A stretch of DNA of 64,000 nt from Colwellia sp. 12G3. Its GTDB lineage: Bacteria; Pseudomonadota; Gammaproteobacteria; Enterobacterales; Alteromonadaceae. The stretch is taken from positions 1-64,000 of the forward strand of contig NZ_PJAQ01000032.1 in assembly GCF_002836775.1 (NCBI RefSeq). Reading direction: 5' to 3'. The position numbers and the translations under genes are program-made. The notes below the pieces were generated by a model that was not told where the DNA came from, ran no database searches, and saw only the letters and a list, made by a program, of their open reading frames with translations. Within the stretch, counting starts at the first letter, position 1. Every line of letters begins with the position of its first letter. Shown here piece by piece: positions 59,348 to 64,000 of this stretch.

Positions 59348-60427
59348 ATGAAAACAGCTTATCTGCTCGCTCTTATTCCAGCAACGTTATTACTTAATGG
59401 TTGTGATGATACAGAAAGAGAACTGTGCCGTTATTACATTCAAAATGATTTAGATAACGGTAGCTTCGAGTCAGCTATTGAACGCCTTGCTGATGAAAGT
59501 TGTCAAGCAACGTATCCAAAAAAGGAATATTTGGTGGATTTAAGTAGTGCTTATTTAGGTCGTTCAGGTTTGCCGCTACCCGTTATCATGCGTGCAATGA
59601 TTGAAGATGATACCGCTACCGAAGAACTTACCTTTGAAGGTTTTGTTGCAGAAATAGCAGAGTCAGCCTCACCTTCAGTATTATCAGATCTCGACCTTTC
59701 ACGTACAGCACTAAATGAGTACCTCGAAACTAACAGCTGTAAATCAATTGATTATCCCACCTCCGCGCAGGAAACTGTTTGTTTGATTACAGGGTTTATT
59801 GATGTTTTAAAAGTGACGATGGCCATTGATGCACTTACGGGGGGTGACGTCTCAGCATGGGTTGATAATGAAAGTGGCGATAATCCATCAATGTTACGCT
59901 CAACCTGTGCACTTAAATATAGCTACGAGCATAAAAATGATAGTAACTTTTCTGAACCATATGATGATTGTGAAGCTGGCGTAACAGTCGATAACAGCGA
60001 AGAAGTGACATTCATCGCAAGTAACGGTAGTGAAAAAACATATAACTACTTAACTATCAGTTATCAGGGTGAGCCTGAATATTTTTTAGAGTCAACCACG
60101 CTAGGCAGCACTATCTTCACTAAAAACTATTGCGAAGTTGATTACGCTATTTGTACTGATTCGGACCAGAATACCTGCTATACCTGCCCAATAAGTCAAG
60201 ATGAAGAAGATCTTAATATCAAAAGTTATCTATTAGATGCATTGAATAATGGCTTTGATAGCATTGAAGCGGTAATTGCAAGCTCTGGTGATGTTGATGA
60301 AGCTGAAATCCAACAGTCTATTGATGACTTTAAAGAAGAAATAAAAAGTGAAGGCTGTTCAGCAGTACCCGAAGGTGAAGATTGTTTCACTATGGATGAT
60401 ATTATTAAATATTTAAATAAAGAATAA
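59348..60427 (+). CDS. Cys-rich lipoprotein, partner of a TraF-like barrel
   Basis: I do not recognise the family. The protein has 359 residues, a lipobox LNGC (C19), and a strongly acidic mature part with about 14 cysteines in pairs (for example CRYY, CQAT, CKSI, CLIT, CALK, CEVDYAIC, CYTC, CSAVPEGEDC), suggesting several disulfides. It ends 11 bases before the TraF-like gene, so both form an operon. A periplasmic role in assembly or binding together with the barrel is likely but unproven. Confidence 0.7.
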   Translation: MKTAYLLALIPATLLLNGCDDTERELCRYYIQNDLDNGSFESAIERLADESCQATYPKKEYLVDLSSAYLGRSGLPLPVIMRAMIEDDTATEELTFEGFVAEIAESASPSVLSDLDLSRTALNEYLETNSCKSIDYPTSAQETVCLITGFIDVLKVTMAIDALTGGDVSAWVDNESGDNPSMLRSTCALKYSYEHKNDSNFSEPYDDCEAGVTVDNSEEVTFIASNGSEKTYNYLTISYQGEPEYFLESTTLGSTIFTKNYCEVDYAICTDSDQNTCYTCPISQDEEDLNIKSYLLDALNNGFDSIEAVIASSGDVDEAEIQQSIDDFKEEIKSEGCSAVPEGEDCFTMDDIIKYLNKE

Positions 60428-60438
60428 GGAATTTCATA

Positions 60439-61614
60439 ATGAAAAAATGGATCATTCCAGCACTAGCTGGACTTACATTAGCTCCTTTCTCAAATGCAGC
60501 CGATCTCGCTTATTTATATAAGGATATGCGCATTATGGGCATGGGTGGTGCAAATGTATCATCTGGTGGTTACAGTAGCTCGGTATTCTCTAATCCAGCA
60601 GGTATTGCTAATTTACCGACAGATCATGGTTTAATTGTAGACTTTCTTGGGATCAACATGACCGCGAGTGATGGCTCTATCGATATTGTGAATGACTTAA
60701 GTGATGCTATCGACAGTGATAATGAAGATGAAATTGTTGATGTTTTAGAGAAATATTCAGGTGTACGTACTCATATTGATATTGCGAACTATAGTTCTAT
60801 GAGTAATAACGATGGTAATTATGCTTGGAGTATTGGTTTACTGGCTGCCACGGATATTAACTTAACCCCACACGCTAACAGCATAGATGGTATTTTAGAG
60901 GTGCAAAGCCGTGGCTATGGTGGGTTAACTGCAGCATTGGCATATACCTTTGAGAAATTCGGCAATGGTAACTTACAAGTTGGATTAGGTGCAAAATACC
61001 TTTTTCAGAAATCGTTTGAAGGAAAGTTAACCCCCGCTGATCTATTAAATGGTGACGATTTAGGTGATGAGCTACGTGATAAAATGGAGAAAGATAGCGA
61101 TGGATACTCGATTGACTTAGGAGCGATTTATCAGTTTTATTATATGAAAGACCTCAAACCAGCGATTGGTTTAAGCGTTATGAATATCGGTAGTCTTGAT
61201 TTTGACGATAATTATGGAAGGCAACCCACAACAGTAAATATTGGTGCCTCGATTGAACCTAATATACCTTTCATCAAAAAAACACGTATCGCACTCGATT
61301 ATGTTGATGTGTTTAATGCGAATGAATACCGTATCTATAATTTAGATGAAAACGATGAAGTGAGTTATAGCGACTATGAAGATAGCGACTTTATGAAACG
61401 GCTACGTTTTGGTATATCGGGATTAATCTATGATAACAGTTGGTCATCTTTGGAAATTGCAACAGGTCTTTATCAAGGAGGGGTAACCGCAGGTGTTGAC
61501 TTTACTGCATCAGTATTTCGAATCGGTTTCTCCACCTATGAAGAGCAAACAGGGCCTAAACATGGTGATGAAGTAGACAGACGTTATTCGTTAAACCTTA
61601 GTGTAGCTTGGTAA
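60439..61614 (+). CDS. TraF-like/FadL-like outer-membrane protein
   Basis: A 391-residue exported protein (signal about 1-20, SNA|AD). The start DLAYLYKDMRIMGMGGANVS and SSVFSNPAGIANLP are typical of the TraF_2/OmpP1 (FadL-type) family, which is annotated as conjugal transfer protein TraF although no conjugation genes are present here. It has a barrel-like body and a C-terminal aromatic NLSVAW. Transport of a hydrophobic molecule is possible. It is the second gene of the lipoprotein operon. Confidence 0.8.
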   Translation: MKKWIIPALAGLTLAPFSNAADLAYLYKDMRIMGMGGANVSSGGYSSSVFSNPAGIANLPTDHGLIVDFLGINMTASDGSIDIVNDLSDAIDSDNEDEIVDVLEKYSGVRTHIDIANYSSMSNNDGNYAWSIGLLAATDINLTPHANSIDGILEVQSRGYGGLTAALAYTFEKFGNGNLQVGLGAKYLFQKSFEGKLTPADLLNGDDLGDELRDKMEKDSDGYSIDLGAIYQFYYMKDLKPAIGLSVMNIGSLDFDDNYGRQPTTVNIGASIEPNIPFIKKTRIALDYVDVFNANEYRIYNLDENDEVSYSDYEDSDFMKRLRFGISGLIYDNSWSSLEIATGLYQGGVTAGVDFTASVFRIGFSTYEEQTGPKHGDEVDRRYSLNLSVAW

Positions 61615-61671
61615 ACTAAACCATCTCATTTTAAAAGGTGCTTTTAGTACCTTTTAATTTATTACTAACGA

Positions 61672-61705
61672 AAAAAACGCTACTTATTAAAGTAGCGGTT
61701 TTTTT
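61672..61705. terminator. terminator after the TraF-like gene
   Basis: CGCTACTT (61678-61685) and AAGTAGCG (61690-61697) pair around ATTA, with A's before and a T-run after. A smaller hairpin (AAAAGGT/ACCTTTT) lies just before it at about 61633-61656. Confidence 0.85.
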
Positions 61706-61883
61706 ATTTAACTTTTATGATGAAGCTGTCGTAGTTGATTATTTAAGGTAGATAGCTCTTACTCATGAGGTGCTGTCTACTTCAAACGCCAACGTTAAAG
61801 CATTAGATAGACCAGTGAATAATCGTCGGCACCAGTGCAAGGCTTTCATCACTCAGGCAAGGTGTTGAGGTATTGCTCAGAAT

Positions 61884-62747
61884 CTATTCTATATTCGCGA
61901 TCTGCTCACGCATTTGCTCAATGAGTACTTTTAACTCTACAGCACTTGCTGTTATGTCAGTATTAATGGATTTAGAGCCTAGAGTATTGGCTTCACGGTT
62001 AAACTCTTGCATCATGAAATCTAAACGACGACCTTGTGCGCCACCTTTTTTCAATATTTTTTGGGTTTCAGTAACATGGCTATTTAAGCGGTCTAGCTCT
62101 TCGGCAACATCCATTTTTTGTGCTAATAACACTAACTCTTGCTCAACACGGCCTGAGTCTAAATCAATTTTAGCATCGGTGAATTTTTCAATAATGCGAT
62201 TACGCTGCCAAGCAATAACATCTGGCATATGTGTTTGCACTTTATCGGCTTCAGCAGTTATTGCATCAAGGCGTTGCTCAATCATCACTTTAAGGTTTTC
62301 ACCTTCGCTGGCGCGAGCGGCGACAAAATCAATCAATGCTTGATCAAAAGCAGCAAGTAATTCGGCTTGAATAGCAGACATATCGCTTTCAGGTGCTTCC
62401 ATCACACCAGGCCAGCGCATTACTTCTAAAGGATTAACTTTACTATTAAGTGTTTGATCGTTAATCCAATTAGCATGCTGAATTAGTTGCAGAGCCAAAT
62501 TTTCATTAAGCGCTAATTCGCTTTTGTTTGTTGGGTTGGCATTAAAACGTAAGTGACATTCTACTTTGCCACGATTGAGCTGTTTGCGAAAACGCTCACG
62601 TAAAACAGGCTCTATGCCACGAAACTGCTCTGGCAAGCGAAAATGGGTTTCTAGAAATCGTTGATTAACAGAGCGAATCTCCCAAACGGCGTTGCCCCAA
62701 TCGCCTTTAATTTCAATGCGAGAGAATGCAGTCATGCTGTAGATCAT
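61884..62747 (-). CDS. yicC: YicC-family endoribonuclease-like protein
   Basis: The start at 62747 (MIYSMTAFSRIEIKG) corresponds to E. coli YicC's MIRSMTAYARREIKG and gives 287 residues, the same length. In-frame codons further upstream are not homologous. The body contains WEIRSVNQRFLETHFRLPEQFR, GKVECHLRF and the C-terminal DFMMQEFNREANTLGSKS motif. YicC degrades or targets small RNAs such as RyhB in E. coli. It is transcribed alone, after the GMC gene. Confidence 0.93.
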   Translation of the reverse strand: MIYSMTAFSRIEIKGDWGNAVWEIRSVNQRFLETHFRLPEQFRGIEPVLRERFRKQLNRGKVECHLRFNANPTNKSELALNENLALQLIQHANWINDQTLNSKVNPLEVMRWPGVMEAPESDMSAIQAELLAAFDQALIDFVAARASEGENLKVMIEQRLDAITAEADKVQTHMPDVIAWQRNRIIEKFTDAKIDLDSGRVEQELVLLAQKMDVAEELDRLNSHVTETQKILKKGGAQGRRLDFMMQEFNREANTLGSKSINTDITASAVELKVLIEQMREQIANIE

Positions 62748-62845
62748 AAGTGTTACCTGAAAGTTTGCTAAAAGAGGGTACTCAAATATAGCCGACATCC
62801 CTGTCAATACGTCAGTTTCGCAGTAATTAATTGAAACAAACGTGG

Positions 62846-62871
62846 ATTCCCGACTAAGTGAACTCGGGAAT
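62846..62871. repeat. short inverted repeat of the ATTCCCG/CGGGAAT type
   Basis: ATTCCCGA (62846-62853) pairs with TCGGGAAT (62864-62871), flanked by GTGG and GACG. The same kind of hairpin is a common intergenic repeat in gammaproteobacteria. It lies between yicC and the GMC oxidoreductase gene. Confidence 0.45.
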
Positions 62872-62916
62872 GACGACAACAGGACTCGGTTGATTAATAC
62901 CAGTGAATTAAGCTAA

Positions 62917-64000
62917 TTATGCCTGTTTCTGTATCTGCTGCCAATGTGCTTTTATTTTATCGGCAACCCGAAAGGCGTTGGCATAAATAGTAAAAGTATA
63001 AGGGACGCTGCCACCGGTTGGCATAAATGAGCCATCGGTAACATACAAGTTATCCACTTCATGGGCTTGGCAGTTTTTATTGAGCACGGATGTCTTTGGA
63101 TCATTACCAAAACGACAACCACCGGCCATTAAATTTGTTGAAGGATAACCACTGACAGAGGAGGAAACATTTTTTGCACCTAAGGCTTCAAGTAGTTTTT
63201 CTGCTTTTTTCGATAAATATTCCCCTACTTCAAGGTCGTGGTCATGATAACCAATACGTACTTTGGCTACTGGATCGCCCCATTGATCAGTCACTTCGTT
63301 ATCTAAGCTGACAAAACAATCGTCAGTAGGTAGCCAGTCATTAAACACTTCAAAGCGTAGCGTTTTATAACTGGTGAATTCTGTTTTTAAACTTTGTTTT
63401 AAATCTTCGCCCCACAGTAATTGCTCATCACCGCTTTTGGTTACTCCCCACTGTGTGCCACGTGCTCTAGCAATAGGGTTTTGGTGGAATAAAAAGTCTA
63501 TGGTGCCACCTTTGGCTTGCCCTTTGTTATTAGCGCCCGTAAAGTTTTTATCTGCTATTTGATACCAGTCTTGCAGGGCACGATTAATAAACGGACCCAC
63601 TTGTTTTAACTCATTGACTTTTTGCTCGGATAAGTCTGCATAATTAAAATCACCTTGTCCGGTACCGCCACCACTAAACAATAAATTTTTACCTACTTGA
63701 CCACTATTATTCGCTAAACCTTGAGGAAATTTTTCACCGGTAGATGCTAATAATAAACGCGAAGTTTCTACCGCTTGGCAAGCCACGACATAAATTTTTG
63801 CGCTGACAGATTTTTTACGGCCGACTTTATCGTAATAATGTACGCCAGTAATTTTACCCTCTGTATCACTGGCAATTTTGTAGACTTTTGCATTAGCTTT
63901 TATGGTGCAATTACCTGATGCTACAGCATGATTTAATAGTGCCGCTCGTCCGCTACCTTTTGCGCCAGACGCACAGCCATAACTGCTGCAATATCCAGAG
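62917..64000 (-). CDS. GMC-family oxidoreductase, partial (N-terminus beyond the window)
   Basis: The C-terminal 361 or so residues of an FAD-dependent GMC oxidoreductase. The frame stays open to the right edge (GYCSSYGCASGAKGSGRAALL, then VVACQAVETSRLLLAS, SGGGTGQG, and the C-terminal LYVTDGSFMPTGGSVPYTFTIYANAFRVADKIKA). The internal GTG near 63786 is not the start. Relatives oxidise sugars, sugar acids or alcohols, and some work with a cytochrome c subunit. The substrate cannot be told from this part. Confidence 0.85.
   Translation of the reverse strand, partial: SGYCSSYGCASGAKGSGRAALLNHAVASGNCTIKANAKVYKIASDTEGKITGVHYYDKVGRKKSVSAKIYVVACQAVETSRLLLASTGEKFPQGLANNSGQVGKNLLFSGGGTGQGDFNYADLSEQKVNELKQVGPFINRALQDWYQIADKNFTGANNKGQAKGGTIDFLFHQNPIARARGTQWGVTKSGDEQLLWGEDLKQSLKTEFTSYKTLRFEVFNDWLPTDDCFVSLDNEVTDQWGDPVAKVRIGYHDHDLEVGEYLSKKAEKLLEALGAKNVSSSVSGYPSTNLMAGGCRFGNDPKTSVLNKNCQAHEVDNLYVTDGSFMPTGGSVPYTFTIYANAFRVADKIKAHWQQIQKQA

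Noticed and set aside
60439..61614. TraF-like protein as evidence of a conjugative element
   Set aside because: No tra, mob or integrase gene is nearby. The family is a FadL-type outer-membrane group with a misleading name.
62748..62879. N-terminal extension of YicC from an upstream ATG
   Set aside because: The extra 44 residues have no counterpart in the family; ATG at 62747 reproduces the normal N-terminus and length.

Overview
The window looks like chromosomal DNA from an AT-rich marine gammaproteobacterium of the order Alteromonadales, most like Colwellia or a close relative. This is inferred from gene content and order (atpIBEFHAGDC; cyaY-hemCDXY divergent from lptM-dapF-DUF484; uvrD, rarD, recQ), protein character, low GC, and the mix of TonB receptors, a fatty acid cis/trans isomerase and many sensor kinases. 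No rRNA, tRNA, CRISPR array, prophage or intact insertion sequence was seen. Mobile DNA is limited to two MITE-like long palindromes and one or two transposase remnants.

Layout. 1-7.8 kb: the complete F1Fo ATP synthase operon, ending in two hairpins. 7.8-12.1 kb (minus): a TPP-riboswitch-controlled thiamine acquisition operon (TonB receptor, small thiamine-binding protein, PnuC-type transporter, kinase). 12.2-21.4 kb (plus): a symporter/histidine kinase/receiver hybrid, an FG-GAP secreted protein, a DUF3565 protein and a 1097-residue PKD/SGNH lipoprotein preceded by a G8 tract. 21.4-22.1 kb: spacer with a decayed Y1 transposase. 22.1-26.8 kb (minus): cyaY-hemC-hemD-hemX-hemY. 27-29.9 kb (plus): lptM-dapF-DUF484-yigB-like HAD, without the xerC usually found there. 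29.9-38.9 kb: a Cache-domain kinase, uvrD behind a LexA-type box, a double-receiver diguanylate cyclase, rarD and recQ. 39-45.2 kb (minus): a Cys-rich microprotein, a prolyl oligopeptidase lipoprotein, cti and two VOC proteins. The VOC pair is divergent from a SufR-like Fe-S-type repressor, across an array of four CTTTAnTAAAG palindromes. 46-51.1 kb (minus): a Gfo/Idh/MocA oxidoreductase, nrdD and nrdG (with an FNR-type site between two NrdR-type boxes), and a GAF kinase. 51.4-57.3 kb (minus): a parvulin, HupE/UreJ-like, DUF3604 and outer-membrane protein cluster. 57.4-64 kb: an MscS channel, yceH, a lipoprotein plus TraF-like barrel pair, yicC, and the C-terminal part of a GMC oxidoreductase running off the right edge.

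Most of the window is housekeeping. The parts most worth a second look are the regulatory sites (TPP riboswitch, NrdR/FNR/NrdR promoter, four-palindrome operator, SOS box) and the DUF3604/HupE/parvulin envelope cluster with a possible gene-tail remnant inside it. Others are the Cys-rich microprotein, the MITE family and the lipoprotein/TraF-like pair.
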